Assembly (NCBI GenBank): GCA_028714695.1
Contig: JAQTLX010000002.1
Span: 390,775 to 454,774, forward strand
Direction of reading: 5' to 3'
DNA from: Ignavibacteria bacterium
Lineage (GTDB): Bacteria; Bacteroidota; Ignavibacteria; Tepidaquicellales; Tepidaquicellaceae
DNA length: 64,000 nt
Shown one piece after another: positions 25,678 to 35,741 of the stretch (position 1 is its first letter; each line of letters starts with the position of its first letter). A program made the translations under genes and the position numbers. Under the pieces are notes generated by a model that worked only from the letters and a program-made list of their open reading frames with translations, did no database searches and had not been told where the DNA came from.

Positions 25678-28600
25678 TTAAAGATTTTCGAGTTCGTTAT
25701 TCGTTATGGATTGATGGTGGAATTTTTCTTCGAAGACAGTATAGAGTACAGGAACCAGGAAAAGCGTAAGAAATGTCGATGCTGAAAGTCCGCCAATAAC
25801 CGCGATTGCCAGAGGAGCCTGAGATGATTCACCGCCGATGCCGACAGCCATCGGAATAAGTCCGAGTACTGTTGCAAGAGTCGTCATAAGAATCGGGCGT
25901 AGTCTTGTTTTTCCGCCCCTCGTAACGGCATCATGCAATTCAACGCCTCTTTTCCTTAATCTGTTCATATAATCTATAAGAAGAATACCGTTGGAAACAA
26001 CAATACCTACCATAACTATCACTCCTTCGAATGAAGTAACGGATAAAGTTGTATTTGTGATGAAGAGCAGCCAAATGACACCAACGAATCCCAATGGTAC
26101 GGTGAACATGATTATCAACGGGTCAATGAGCGACTGAAACTGCGAAGCCATAATCATATATACGAGTATGATAGCAAGACCGAGAGCGAGGAACAAAGAA
26201 CTGAAAGTTTTATTCTGCTGTTCGACATTTCCGCTGACCTGTACATCGAATCCCGGAGGTATTTCAAGTCCCGCCAGTTTGGCTTTTATTTCATCAGCAA
26301 CGCTGCCGAGGTCTCTGCCTTCAACATTTGCAGTAACATCAACGAGTCTTTGCTGATATTTTCTGTCGATTTGAACCGGGGCTTTTGACATAGTGATTTC
26401 AACAAGATTACCGAGCGGAATCATTTGTCCTGTTGACGATTGAATGGTAAGGTTTTTAACATCATTTATATCATTTCTGTAATCGGCATTCATGCGCACG
26501 AGTATATTATACTGATTGCCTGTTTTCGGGTCGCTGAATAATGAAGCCACACTGCCGTTAATGGCTGTAGCGATTGTATTGGCAATCTGGGAGACGCTTA
26601 CACCCAGAGAACCTGCTTTTACTCTGTCGACAGTTATTTTTACTTCAGGGAAGTTATTGTCTCTACTTATTCTAACGTCGGTAGCGCCCTGTACGGTTCT
26701 AAGAACGTCGAAAATTTTCTGAGATAAATCATTTGATTTATCTATATCGTAACCAAGAATTGTAACATCAATAGGCGCTGAGGAACCGAAATTGAGCAGG
26801 AATTTAAGAAATCCGCCAGTAGAGAGATACTGCTGTGCTCCAGGAATAGCAAGCAATTTCGGTCTTACTGCTTTAACAATATCGAAAACACTTCTTTCTC
26901 TTTCGGCAGCAGGAACAAGCGATACCTGAACATTAGCGCTATGGCTTCCCGAATTACCGCCGAACAAACTTCCGCTTTTTGAACCCGGAACACCCATGTC
27001 GGAAATAATTGTATTCATTTCCGGCACGTTTTCTTTTATTACCGCTTCTACTTTTTGAACAAATTTTTCGGTTTCTTCGACCCTTGTCCCGACAGGCATT
27101 CTCACGTTATCTGAAAACTGATTTTCATCTGCATCCGGGAAAAATTCAGTACCAAGAAATTTAAATAATATAAACGACAAAAGTGAAAATCCAACTATAA
27201 ATAAAATGATTTTCATTCGATGATTTAATGCTGCTCGAAGAAGTCTTTCATAGAAAGAGTCGAGTCCGTCAAGAAGTTCTTTGGTTTTTAACTGAATCCT
27301 ATCGCCTAATTTTCTTGAGTTTGGGTCAACTTCTCTCTCTCCTGAGAGCGCTTTATAGCACAGCAGAGGAGTTACGGTTCTTGAAACAAAGAACGAAGCA
27401 AAAAGTGATACCGAAATAGTAACAACAAGCGGAATGAAAAGCAATTTTGCAATACCGGTTAAAAATACTACCGGAAGGAAAACAATAACCGTAGTTAACG
27501 TAGAGATGAAAATAGGCGAAGCAACTTCAGTAGCGGCATCCAGAGTCGCCTGAATTTTCGTAACATTATCTCTTTTCATATTTGTATAATGCCGCGAGAT
27601 ATTTTCTAGTTCGACAATCGAGTCATCTACAAGTCTTCCGATGCCGAGAGCCAATCCGCCCAGAGTCATAATATTCAGAGATGTATCGGAAAATCTGAAG
27701 AATATGAAAGTAACAAGAATTGACAATGGAATTGCTACGAATATAATTAATGTACTTCTTGCATTTCTTATAAAAACAATAATAACCGCAACGGCTAGAA
27801 GAGCGCCGAGAGCGCCTTCTCTCAAGAGTCCGTTAATGGATTCCCTTATGTACTGGCTTTGATCGAACGCTGTACTTGTTTTTACGGATGGAGGTACATC
27901 GCGCAGTTTCTTCAACGCTTCCGTAATCTGGTTAACAACTTCGACAGTATTTGAGCCCGGTGATTTCTGAACGCGCAGAATTACACCGTGATTTCCGTTT
28001 GTTCTAATTATTTGAGTCTGCTCCATAAAGGAGTCTTCAACTTTTGCGACATCTCTCACACGGACAGGAACATTATTTACGGTTTTAATTACTATATCCC
28101 CGATAGGTTCTACTACATTGAACATACTTTCGGTTTTCAGCGAGTAATCGAAAATACCTGTTTTAATATCGCCTGAAGGAAGGATAAGGTTTGATGATTG
28201 AACTGCCTGCAAAACCTGTTGTAGTGAAAGGTTAGCACTTTCGACCCTGTTTCTATCCATTACGACATGTATTTCTCTGATTTTACCTCCGACAACCTGA
28301 GCAAACGCAACGCCCGGAACATGTTCCAACTGAGGTTCGATTACGTTATAGGCAAGGTCATACAGCGATCTTTCATCCATGTCACTGCTTAGAGCAACAG
28401 TAATAATAGGAACGTTTGTAATATCGAATTTTAGCACAAGAGGTTGAGAAACACCATCCGGTAATATATTCATTACACGGTTTATTTTCTGAATAACATC
28501 TATTAATCCTACGTTAGTATTAGCGTCCCAGTTAAAATAAAGTCTTACCTGACAGGTGCCTTCACGCGTTGATGACTGAACATAACTTAAATCACTTGTT

Positions 28601-28818
28601 GAACTGACTGCCCGTTCGATTGGAACTGTAACACTTTGTTCCATATCCAGCGGACCTGCGCCCGTAAAATAAGTAATAGCAGTAACACTGGGAATTTGAA
28701 TATTCGGAAGCATGTCTATTGGCAATTGGACAAATGACACAATTCCGAGTACGAACATGGCAAGCGAAGCCATTAACGTACTTATAGGATATTTAAGAGC
28801 AAGTCTGGTTAGCCACAT
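25678..28818 (-). CDS. RND efflux pump, inner-membrane subunit (AcrB/HAE1 type)
   Basis: 1046 residues, the normal length. It is the proton-driven pump of a tripartite exporter. Seen: the N-terminal helix with RLALKYPISTLMASLAMFVLG, AITYFTGAGPLDMEQSV in the porter domain, the helix-4 segment ALGIGRLVDDSIVELENI with the paired Asp of the proton relay, and the second half beginning ALNHRMKIILFIVGF. A Ser/Gly-rich stretch (GSKSGSLFGGNSGSHS, about 605-620) sits in the second periplasmic loop. It starts 5 bases after the adaptor gene. No outer-membrane TolC-type gene is in the operon, so the channel must come from elsewhere. Sequence style suggests the hydrophobic/amphiphilic group rather than heavy-metal CusA. 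Confidence 0.95.
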   Translation of the reverse strand: MWLTRLALKYPISTLMASLAMFVLGIVSFVQLPIDMLPNIQIPSVTAITYFTGAGPLDMEQSVTVPIERAVSSTSDLSYVQSSTREGTCQVRLYFNWDANTNVGLIDVIQKINRVMNILPDGVSQPLVLKFDITNVPIITVALSSDMDERSLYDLAYNVIEPQLEHVPGVAFAQVVGGKIREIHVVMDRNRVESANLSLQQVLQAVQSSNLILPSGDIKTGIFDYSLKTESMFNVVEPIGDIVIKTVNNVPVRVRDVAKVEDSFMEQTQIIRTNGNHGVILRVQKSPGSNTVEVVNQITEALKKLRDVPPSVKTSTAFDQSQYIRESINGLLREGALGALLAVAVIIVFIRNARSTLIIFVAIPLSILVTFIFFRFSDTSLNIMTLGGLALGIGRLVDDSIVELENISRHYTNMKRDNVTKIQATLDAATEVASPIFISTLTTVIVFLPVVFLTGIAKLLFIPLVVTISVSLFASFFVSRTVTPLLCYKALSGEREVDPNSRKLGDRIQLKTKELLDGLDSFYERLLRAALNHRMKIILFIVGFSLLSFILFKFLGTEFFPDADENQFSDNVRMPVGTRVEETEKFVQKVEAVIKENVPEMNTIISDMGVPGSKSGSLFGGNSGSHSANVQVSLVPAAERERSVFDIVKAVRPKLLAIPGAQQYLSTGGFLKFLLNFGSSAPIDVTILGYDIDKSNDLSQKIFDVLRTVQGATDVRISRDNNFPEVKITVDRVKAGSLGVSVSQIANTIATAINGSVASLFSDPKTGNQYNILVRMNADYRNDINDVKNLTIQSSTGQMIPLGNLVEITMSKAPVQIDRKYQQRLVDVTANVEGRDLGSVADEIKAKLAGLEIPPGFDVQVSGNVEQQNKTFSSLFLALGLAIILVYMIMASQFQSLIDPLIIMFTVPLGFVGVIWLLFITNTTLSVTSFEGVIVMVGIVVSNGILLIDYMNRLRKRGVELHDAVTRGGKTRLRPILMTTLATVLGLIPMAVGIGGESSQAPLAIAVIGGLSASTFLTLFLVPVLYTVFEEKFHHQSITNNELENL

Positions 28819-28823
28819 ACAAT

Positions 28824-29933
28824 TTAAGGTGTAATTTGAACTTTTGAATTATCGTTAATCAGTTCCTGTCCAACTGTTACAATTTTATTGTTATCATCAA
28901 TTCCTGTCAGGACTTCTATTTTATCATCAGAACTGAAACCTGTCTGGACATAAATTTTTCTGGCAATATTTTCATCGTTTACGGCATAGAGGAAATTTCC
29001 TTTATCATCATACATAACGCTCTGAATGGGCAGAAGCATTGTATTATAATGTTTACCGAGCAGAATTTCTATTTTTACAAACATACCCGGTTTGAGCAGA
29101 TTGTCATCGTTCTTTAAACGTACTTCAGCCTGCATTGTTCTTGTTGATACGTCAAGGGACTGAGAAACTTTTCTGAAATCCCCTTTGAAAGTTCTGTCAG
29201 GATACGTATCCGTACGCACGTTTACCTCATGAATCTGATCGACTGATGAAATATTTTTATCGGGAATATTCACTAAAATTTTCAGCACACTGATATCCGA
29301 GATAATAAATATTGAATTAGTGGTGGTTCCTGTCGATGTCACAAGAGTACCTACATCAAGAAGGCGTTTTGTAACATATCCGGTAAACGGCGCTGTGATA
29401 TTACAGTAACTCACCTGAAGTTGAGCGCTCTTATAATTTGCCTCTGCGGCTTCAACCTGAGTTTGAGAAACTTTCAATTGAGTCACGGCATTATCATAAT
29501 CACCCTGAGGAGCGAGACCTTTATCAAGCAGGACTTTTGTTCTTTCCGCATTGAGTTTATTATTTTCGAGCATAGCCTTATATTGGTTCAACTGTGCTTC
29601 GGATTGTTTCAGCGCCTGAACAAAAGTGGATCTATCGATAACCGCAAGTAGTTTACCCTGTTGTACATAATCACCGACATCCACATATATTTTTTGTATG
29701 TTTCCGGTAACTCTGGAATAAATGTTAGCCTGCTGAATCGCAGAAATATCACCTGATAGGAGCAATCTATTGTCTATGTCTCCTCTTTCAGGATTTGTTA
29801 CTTTAACTATTTGAACTATGGTTCTTTGCTTTTGAGATGCTTTCAGATTAGCATTGACGCGGTAGAACACAAATGCAGCCAGTATCAGAATTACAACTGC
29901 AGAAGCAATTATAAATATTTTTTTCTTATTCAT
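28824..29933 (-). CDS. RND efflux periplasmic adaptor (HlyD/AcrA family)
   Basis: 369 residues. N-terminal anchor helix (about 5-24), then the lipoyl half-motif NIQKIYVDVGDYVQQGKLLAVID, a coiled hairpin (about 100-165, QALKQSEAQLNQYKAMLENN), the second lipoyl half with ITAPFTGYVTKRLLDVGTLV, and a beta-barrel domain with LKPGMFVKIEI. It bridges the inner-membrane pump and an outer-membrane channel. First gene of the two-gene operon; the leader lies in a 170-base divergent region shared with the secreted nuclease gene. Confidence 0.93.
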   Translation of the reverse strand: MNKKKIFIIASAVVILILAAFVFYRVNANLKASQKQRTIVQIVKVTNPERGDIDNRLLLSGDISAIQQANIYSRVTGNIQKIYVDVGDYVQQGKLLAVIDRSTFVQALKQSEAQLNQYKAMLENNKLNAERTKVLLDKGLAPQGDYDNAVTQLKVSQTQVEAAEANYKSAQLQVSYCNITAPFTGYVTKRLLDVGTLVTSTGTTTNSIFIISDISVLKILVNIPDKNISSVDQIHEVNVRTDTYPDRTFKGDFRKVSQSLDVSTRTMQAEVRLKNDDNLLKPGMFVKIEILLGKHYNTMLLPIQSVMYDDKGNFLYAVNDENIARKIYVQTGFSSDDKIEVLTGIDDNNKIVTVGQELINDNSKVQITP

Positions 29934-30106
29934 ACTAATAATTTAACAAAAATCACACCAATATAATTTTAAAACAATCCAAAAAATGTAAAATTATTTT
30001 TGATGCGAGTGTTAATGAATATTTGTTTTTGAGTTTCAGTTCAATTAATTCGTTATTTGAAAAAAAATTTCATAGATACTATGTGCGGATTAATGTATTT
30101 TCAAAC

Positions 30107-31213
30107 ATGAAGAAACTGAGGTTATTTATTATACTTGCGGCGGCTGTATTCCTAATTTACGGATGGGGAGCCACCGGCCATAAGATAATAAACAGAAAGT
30201 CTGTTTATTCTTTTTCTGCCGGCATGCTGCCGTTTTCATGGTGGAGGGATTCACTGGCGGCGCACAGTTCCGACGCGGATTACAGAAAGAATGCAGACCC
30301 GACGGAGTCATACCGTCACTACATTGATATAGACATTTATCCCGAATTTCTTGCGAACGGACGCATTCCTCAGAATCTTGATTCATTGATTGCACTTCAC
30401 GGAGCGACATTCGTAACTACGAATGGAATTGTGCCTTTTGCAATAATAAGTTACACGGATTCGGTGAAAATATATTTACAGCAGCATAACTGGCAGTACG
30501 CGATGTTAAAGGCTGCCGATCTCGGACATTATGTAGGGGATGCGCACAATCCTTTACACAACACAAGATATTACGACGGCTGGAGTACATTTTCAAACGG
30601 AATACATTCGAGATTCGAGACCGGACTGATAAACAGAGACTCCGCGTATCTTCAGTATCCATATGACGCGGCTGCTTTTGTCAATAATATAAATAACTTT
30701 GCTTTTAATATAACGTATACGAGTTACGGATATGTTGATTCTGTATACAGGGCGGACAGCATTGCGCATATTGTGTCGGGAAGCACCGGCAGTACATTGT
30801 ATTATCAGATATTCTGGGAACAAGCGGCAGGATTTACGAATATATTGTTTAAAAACGCGTCGCTTAAACTTGCTTCGCTTATTTATACGGCATGGGTGAA
30901 TGCGGGCAGTCCGATTCCGACATATATAAACAACGGAAACGCGAATATCACAACTTTCGAATTAAAACAAAATTTTCCAAATCCGTTTAATCCGTCAACG
31001 ACGATAAATTTTAATTTGAAGAAAGATTCATTTGTTAAACTGGCTGTATATGATGCACTGGGCAGGGAAGCGGAAGTTCTGATAAGCAAGGAGATGAATA
31101 GCGGCGAATATTCAGTTAAATGGAACGCGGAGAAATTTGCAAGCGGGATTTATTATTACAGACTACAGGCAGGTGATTATTCCGATACGAGGAGAATGAT
31201 TTTGAAAAAATAA
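30107..31213 (+). CDS. Secreted S1/P1-type zinc nuclease or phospholipase C with type IX sorting domain
   Basis: 368 residues. Signal peptide followed closely by GWGATGHKII, where the Trp and His near residues 20-25 act as the first zinc ligands in S1/P1 nucleases and zinc phospholipase C. The hallmark LGHYVGDAHNPLHNTRY (about 138-155) with three His and an Asp is present, followed by GIHSRFE, where family members usually have H-x-x-W/F-D (here Glu replaces Asp). The last 85 residues are a sorting domain (KQNFPNPFNP, LAVYDALGREA, SGIYYYRL). Fusion to a sorting domain suggests secretion or surface display, perhaps for scavenging nucleic acid phosphate. The frame is open back to 30023 but the ATG at 30107 gives the proper signal peptide. 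Confidence 0.8.
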   Translation: MKKLRLFIILAAAVFLIYGWGATGHKIINRKSVYSFSAGMLPFSWWRDSLAAHSSDADYRKNADPTESYRHYIDIDIYPEFLANGRIPQNLDSLIALHGATFVTTNGIVPFAIISYTDSVKIYLQQHNWQYAMLKAADLGHYVGDAHNPLHNTRYYDGWSTFSNGIHSRFETGLINRDSAYLQYPYDAAAFVNNINNFAFNITYTSYGYVDSVYRADSIAHIVSGSTGSTLYYQIFWEQAAGFTNILFKNASLKLASLIYTAWVNAGSPIPTYINNGNANITTFELKQNFPNPFNPSTTINFNLKKDSFVKLAVYDALGREAEVLISKEMNSGEYSVKWNAEKFASGIYYYRLQAGDYSDTRRMILKK

Positions 31214-31269
31214 CCGTTCCGATTTTATTTATTTTTTATTATTAATTAGAGAAATAACTATATAACGAT

Positions 31270-32397
31270 TTGAGTATTACTATTAAAGAGGTTAGCAGCA
31301 GGGGAGAATTAAAGAAATTTATCAATTTTCCTCTTGATTTGTATTCGGACTGTAAAATGTTCGTACCTCCTTTCATGTTTGACGAGGTCGGCACTTTTAA
31401 TCCGAAAAAAAATCCCGCTTATGAATACTGTGACGCAAAACTCTGGCTGGCATATAAAGACGGAAAAATCGCGGGGAGGATTGCCGGGATAATAAATAAA
31501 AAATACATCGAGAGGTGGGGTAAAAAGGCAGCAAGATTCGGCTGGATTGATTTTATTGACGATGAAGAAGTATCTTCGGCTTTACTTAATACTGTGATCG
31601 ATTGGGCAAAATCATATAATCTGGATTACGTTCACGGACCATTGGGGTTTACTGATATGGATTATGAGGGGATGCTTGTTGAAGGTTTTGAGGAAACCGG
31701 AACACTTGCAACTATTTACAACTATTCTTATTACCCCGAGCATTTGGCGAAATTAGGTTTTGAAAAGGAAGTTGACTGGGTCGAGTTTGAAATAAAGGTG
31801 CCCGAAAAAATACCGGACAAAGCCGAGAGAATTGCAAACATAGTAAAACAGAAATTTGGAATAAGTATACTCAATGCGAAAAAAGCGAAAGATTTTATGC
31901 CGTACGGAAAAGAACTTTTCCTGACACTTAATGCCGCTTATAAAGATTTATTCGGATTTGTTGAATTATCGGATAAACAAATTGATAAATACATAAAACA
32001 GTATGTCGGATTCGTTGACGCAGATTATACGAAATTACTTCTGGATAAAGATAATCACGTAGCCGGTTTTGTTATCGGCATGCCTTCGCTTTCAAAAGCA
32101 CTGCAAAAATCAAAAGGGAAATTGCTGCCTCTGGGATTCCTTTATATTCTTAAGGCGATGAAAAAATCAAACAAATATGTTGATTTATATCTTGGAGCCA
32201 TAAGACCCGATTTGCAGGGGAAGGGCGCCGATGCGCTATTGATGACGGAACTTACGAGGTCATGCATAAAGAATAAAATAATTTCAGCTGAGAGCAATAT
32301 CGAACTTGAGACAAACGTTCTGGTACAGGGACACTGGAAATATTTCGATTCCCGTCAGCATAAAAGGAGAAGGTGTTTCATTAAAAAGATATCGTAA
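31270..32397 (+). CDS. GNAT-fold acyltransferase-like protein
   Basis: 375 residues, cytoplasmic. Reads like the widespread uncharacterised group of two-domain GNAT-like proteins: KKFINFPLDLYSDCKMFVPPF at the start, AKLWLAYKDGKIAGRIAGIIN (about 57-77), HGPLGFTDMDYEGMLVEGF, and a C-terminal half with LGAIRPDLQGKGADALLMTEL resembling an acetyl-CoA site (Q-x-K-G-x-A). Substrate unknown. The start is a TTG at 31270; the first in-frame ATG is about 30 codons later and would remove conserved text. Stands alone between the secreted nuclease and pdxH. Confidence 0.7.
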   Translation: MSITIKEVSSRGELKKFINFPLDLYSDCKMFVPPFMFDEVGTFNPKKNPAYEYCDAKLWLAYKDGKIAGRIAGIINKKYIERWGKKAARFGWIDFIDDEEVSSALLNTVIDWAKSYNLDYVHGPLGFTDMDYEGMLVEGFEETGTLATIYNYSYYPEHLAKLGFEKEVDWVEFEIKVPEKIPDKAERIANIVKQKFGISILNAKKAKDFMPYGKELFLTLNAAYKDLFGFVELSDKQIDKYIKQYVGFVDADYTKLLLDKDNHVAGFVIGMPSLSKALQKSKGKLLPLGFLYILKAMKKSNKYVDLYLGAIRPDLQGKGADALLMTELTRSCIKNKIISAESNIELETNVLVQGHWKYFDSRQHKRRRCFIKKIS

Positions 32398-32473
32398 AGA
32401 CAAGTATTTATTCGTTTAGCAGGTAGAGATAACCGCTATAAATACAAAAAAGTTATGTATAAATTATTAAAGG

Positions 32474-32508
32474 AAAAGGTTTATATGGCAATCCCGTATA
32501 AACCTTTT
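32474..32508. terminator. Inverted repeat between convergent genes, probable terminator
   Basis: Perfect 12-base stem aaaaggtttata / tataaacctttt with an 11-base loop, adjoining the pdxH stop and 77 bases after the acyltransferase stop. T runs are short on both strands, so efficiency is uncertain. Confidence 0.6.
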
Positions 32509-32509
32509 C

Positions 32510-33157
32510 TTATGGTGATAAACGTTCGATTATCCAGTTGTCGTCTTCTTTTCTGTATCTTATTCTATCGTGGAGCCTATTAGCGCGTCCCTGCCAGAAT
32601 TCGAATATCTCAGGTTTCAGTATATAACCTCCCCAATATGGCGGCAATGGAATGTCTTTGCTGTGGAATTTCATGAAATAATTCAAAAATTTCATGACTA
32701 TTGTCATTCTGCTGCCAATTACAGTGCTTTGGTTTGAAGCCCAGGCGCCGACCCTGCTTTTAAAAGGTCTTGTTTTGAAATATTTGAAAGATTCTTCCTG
32801 TGATAATTTATACACTTTGCCTTCTATGCGAATTTGTCTTTCGAGTTCAGACCAGAAGAACATTATAGATGCCTGATTATTTTGTTCGAGTTCTTTCCCT
32901 TTGCGGCTTTCATAGTTTGTATAGAAATAGAAGCCCATCTCATCGAATCCTTTCATTAATAATGCGCGAACGGATGGTTTTGCATTTTTATCGGCAGTTG
33001 CAAGAATAAATGCAGTAGGCTCAAGAATCTGAGACTTCATTGTTTCATCGAACCATTTTTCGAACTGAGTATACGGGTTAAGTTCGACATCGGTAATGCC
33101 AAGAGATTTTTGTTTGTAGTTTATGCGTATATTTTGAAGTTGTTTTGTATCAATCAT
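32510..33157 (-). CDS. pdxH: Pyridoxamine 5'-phosphate oxidase
   Basis: 215 residues, full length. FMN enzyme that oxidises pyridoxine or pyridoxamine phosphate to pyridoxal phosphate, in vitamin B6 metabolism. Seen: PTAFILATADKNAKPSVRALLMKGFDEMGFYFYTNYESRKGKEL in several blocks of the flavin site, FKTRPFKSRVGAWAS, PPYWGGYILKPEIFEFWQGRANRLHDR and a terminal IERLSP, all diagnostic. It starts 1 base after the GH3 stop codon, so it is the last gene of a run with dusB, the SPFH protein and GH3. Confidence 0.96.
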   Translation of the reverse strand: MIDTKQLQNIRINYKQKSLGITDVELNPYTQFEKWFDETMKSQILEPTAFILATADKNAKPSVRALLMKGFDEMGFYFYTNYESRKGKELEQNNQASIMFFWSELERQIRIEGKVYKLSQEESFKYFKTRPFKSRVGAWASNQSTVIGSRMTIVMKFLNYFMKFHSKDIPLPPYWGGYILKPEIFEFWQGRANRLHDRIRYRKEDDNWIIERLSP

Positions 33158-33158
33158 A

Positions 33159-34889
33159 TTATTTATATGTCAGACCGTGACCAAATTTATAATTTTCGTT
33201 AATAGTTACCGGAAGTTTTCCTTTCGGTTTTATTTCTCCGACCAGTGATTTAATAGCGGCGTTAATTGACGGCTTGCAATCGCTGTAGGCACAAATATAC
33301 GCTGGTACTTCCGGGAAATTATCCATCAGGTAAGGATTTCCGAAAGAAATAACGATTACTTTTTTGCCGTTATAAGTAAGAAAGTTAACATAATCCGCCT
33401 GCGACTCATTCATTCCTACTGTACCCGATTTCATTTTGACCTTGATAAACAAAGGAATAATATAATAGTCGAAATCGTCCATCTGTTTGAAAGCGGCTTC
33501 GAGGCTTATTATGTCGCCGTTAATTGATTTTGTTTTGACGACGTTATTAAAAATGTCGCCTGTTTTCTTCGTAAATTCTTCGTAAAAATATTGTGTGTTT
33601 TCCGGTTCGCTGCCGTAATACATCGATAGAATGACACATTTGTCATTCGTAGGTTTTTTCGGCAGGGGAAGCATATCTTCATTGCGCACAAGTGTTATTG
33701 ATTCGTCTGCAATCTGCTGTGAAAGGACCTGAGCGGCTTCGCTGTTCACAGTACTCATAACTTTCGATTCATCCGTTAATTTGTTCTCATTAAGTTTAAG
33801 CCACTCTTTTGCTTCGAGAATTTTTGTAACGGACCTGTCTATTCTTTCTTCCGTAATCTTTCCGGTGTTTACCGCTTTTTCGATTGCATCGATAACTTTC
33901 GATTCGCCCTGCGGCATCAGGATTAAATCGATACCTGCTTCGGCGCAGGCTACTCCAACCTGTTCGCCCGAAAAATATTTTGTAATACCCGCCATATTAA
34001 GCGCGTCGGTAACTATCAGTCCCTGAAAATTCAACTGGTCGATAAGCAATCCTTTCACGACTGCCTGAGACATAGAAGAAGGTACATTTGGTGTTTTATC
34101 CAGTTCGGGGAAAGAAATATGTGCAATCATAACCGATTTAACTCCGTTTTCAATCGCACTTTTAAAAGGAACGAGTTCAATTTGATTAAGCCTTTTCATA
34201 TCATATTTAATGACGGGCAGGTCGTTATGCGTGTCAATATCCGTATCTCCGTGTCCCGGGAAATGTTTGGCGGTAGCAATAACTCCGCCTTCCTGAAGTC
34301 CTTTAATCATATTAAGACCCATTTCGCTGACGAGTTTCGGGTCTTCTCCGAAAGAGCGGACATTGATTATAGGATTCTTCGGATTATTATTCACGTCCAT
34401 TACGGGAGAATAATTCTGATGCACACCAAGCGCCCTGCATTCTTTTGCAATCCTGAATCCCATTTTATAAGCGAGGTCCGGATTCCGAGTAGCGCCGAGC
34501 GACATATTACTCGGATAAATAGAACCGTCTTCAAGCCTCATAGCCGTTCCTCTTTCGAAGTCCTGAGAAATCAAGAGGGGAGTTTCGCTCAATGATTGCA
34601 ATTTATTAATCAATCTTGCTTCTTCAAGCGCTTTACCTTTAAAAAATATTACTCCGCCTATTTTTTCATTCACAATCAGATTTTGGAGGCGAAGGAATTC
34701 TTTGTCATTTTCGTCAAGATAGTATCCGTCGGAATAAGTCACAATCATCTGCGCAATTTTTTCATGAAGTGTCATCTTCCCCAGAGTTCTTTCCGCCCAT
34801 GACGGTTCTTTTGAATAAGAATAACGGCTTTCAGTCAAAGTGTTTACAAGTAACAGAATCAGCAAAAAACAGAAAAATATTTTTTTCAT
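33159..34889 (-). CDS. Glycoside hydrolase family 3, NagZ-like beta-N-acetylhexosaminidase
   Basis: 576 residues. A signal peptide or anchor (about 1-20) suggests a periplasmic location. The catalytic barrel carries LISQDFERGTAMRL, SFGEDPKLVSEMG, KHFPGHGDTDIDTH at 208-221 (the His/Asp dyad pattern of NagZ-type enzymes) and the nucleophile Asp295 in VTDALNM. The C-terminal 200 residues form the second GH3 domain. NagZ-type enzymes release N-acetylglucosamine from peptidoglycan fragments; activity on cell-wall muropeptides is the best guess. Between the SPFH gene and pdxH on the same strand. Confidence 0.88.
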   Translation of the reverse strand: MKKIFFCFLLILLLVNTLTESRYSYSKEPSWAERTLGKMTLHEKIAQMIVTYSDGYYLDENDKEFLRLQNLIVNEKIGGVIFFKGKALEEARLINKLQSLSETPLLISQDFERGTAMRLEDGSIYPSNMSLGATRNPDLAYKMGFRIAKECRALGVHQNYSPVMDVNNNPKNPIINVRSFGEDPKLVSEMGLNMIKGLQEGGVIATAKHFPGHGDTDIDTHNDLPVIKYDMKRLNQIELVPFKSAIENGVKSVMIAHISFPELDKTPNVPSSMSQAVVKGLLIDQLNFQGLIVTDALNMAGITKYFSGEQVGVACAEAGIDLILMPQGESKVIDAIEKAVNTGKITEERIDRSVTKILEAKEWLKLNENKLTDESKVMSTVNSEAAQVLSQQIADESITLVRNEDMLPLPKKPTNDKCVILSMYYGSEPENTQYFYEEFTKKTGDIFNNVVKTKSINGDIISLEAAFKQMDDFDYYIIPLFIKVKMKSGTVGMNESQADYVNFLTYNGKKVIVISFGNPYLMDNFPEVPAYICAYSDCKPSINAAIKSLVGEIKPKGKLPVTINENYKFGHGLTYK

Positions 34890-34938
34890 GTCGCTTTAAA
34901 TTATACGATTTAGAATAACCTGAGAATGCAAGTATTAA

Positions 34939-35724
34939 TTAAGATTTTTTCTCCATAGTATCATTCATATTCTGGAAATATTTCATTATTTCCAGCGGCA
35001 GCGGAATGATTAATGTTGAAGTTCTTTCAGCGGCGATTTCCGTCATGACCTGCAAATATCTCAACTGCATAGCATTCGAATTGCTTCCGAGAATATTAGC
35101 CGCATCTGCGAGTTTTGCCGCGGATTGGAATTCGCCTTCGGAGTTGATAATCTTTGCTCTTTTATCTCTTTCCGCTTCAGCCTGCCGTGACATTGCTCTT
35201 ATCATTTCCTGAGGCAGGTCGACGTTTTTGAGTTCAACATTCATTACCTTGATGCCCCACGGTTCAGTTTCGCGGTCTATTAAATCTTTAAGTTTCGCAT
35301 TTATGACATCTCTGTGCGAGAGCAGTTCATCCATTTCGCTCTGACCGAGTACGCTGCGCAAGGTTGTTTGCGACACAAGCGACGAGGCATAAATGAAGTC
35401 TTCGACCTGAATAATTGCTTTTGACGGATCGGTAACTCTCAGATAAACTACCGCATTAACTTTCACGGAAACGTTATCCTTAGTTATAATATCCTGCGAA
35501 GGCACATCGAGAGCGAGAGTTCTTAAACTCACCTTGACCATTCTGTCAAGAATCGGGACGAGAATAATTAATCCGGGTCCTTTTATATTGGAAAATTTTC
35601 CGAGTCTAAAAATGACGCCTCGTTCGTATTCATTTAAAATTCGGAATGAACGTACTATTATAATGAAGAGTATAAAACCAATAAATAAAAGAAATACCAT
35701 TAAGACACTGGCGAGAGCACTCAT
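34939..35724 (-). CDS. SPFH/band 7 membrane protein (slipin/stomatin-like)
   Basis: 261 residues. One N-terminal membrane helix (about 7-25), then the band 7 domain: [64 protein letters not shown], and a long charged coil with [20 protein letters not shown]. Slipins oligomerise in the inner membrane and often pair with NfeD proteins in membrane quality control; no nfeD gene is adjacent here. It starts 17 bases after the dusB stop. Confidence 0.92.
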   Translation of the reverse strand: MSALASVLMVFLLFIGFILFIIIVRSFRILNEYERGVIFRLGKFSNIKGPGLIILVPILDRMVKVSLRTLALDVPSQDIITKDNVSVKVNAVVYLRVTDPSKAIIQVEDFIYASSLVSQTTLRSVLGQSEMDELLSHRDVINAKLKDLIDRETEPWGIKVMNVELKNVDLPQEMIRAMSRQAEAERDKRAKIINSEGEFQSAAKLADAANILGSNSNAMQLRYLQVMTEIAAERTSTLIIPLPLEIMKYFQNMNDTMEKKS

Positions 35725-35741
35725 GTTGAACTCCTTTTGTT

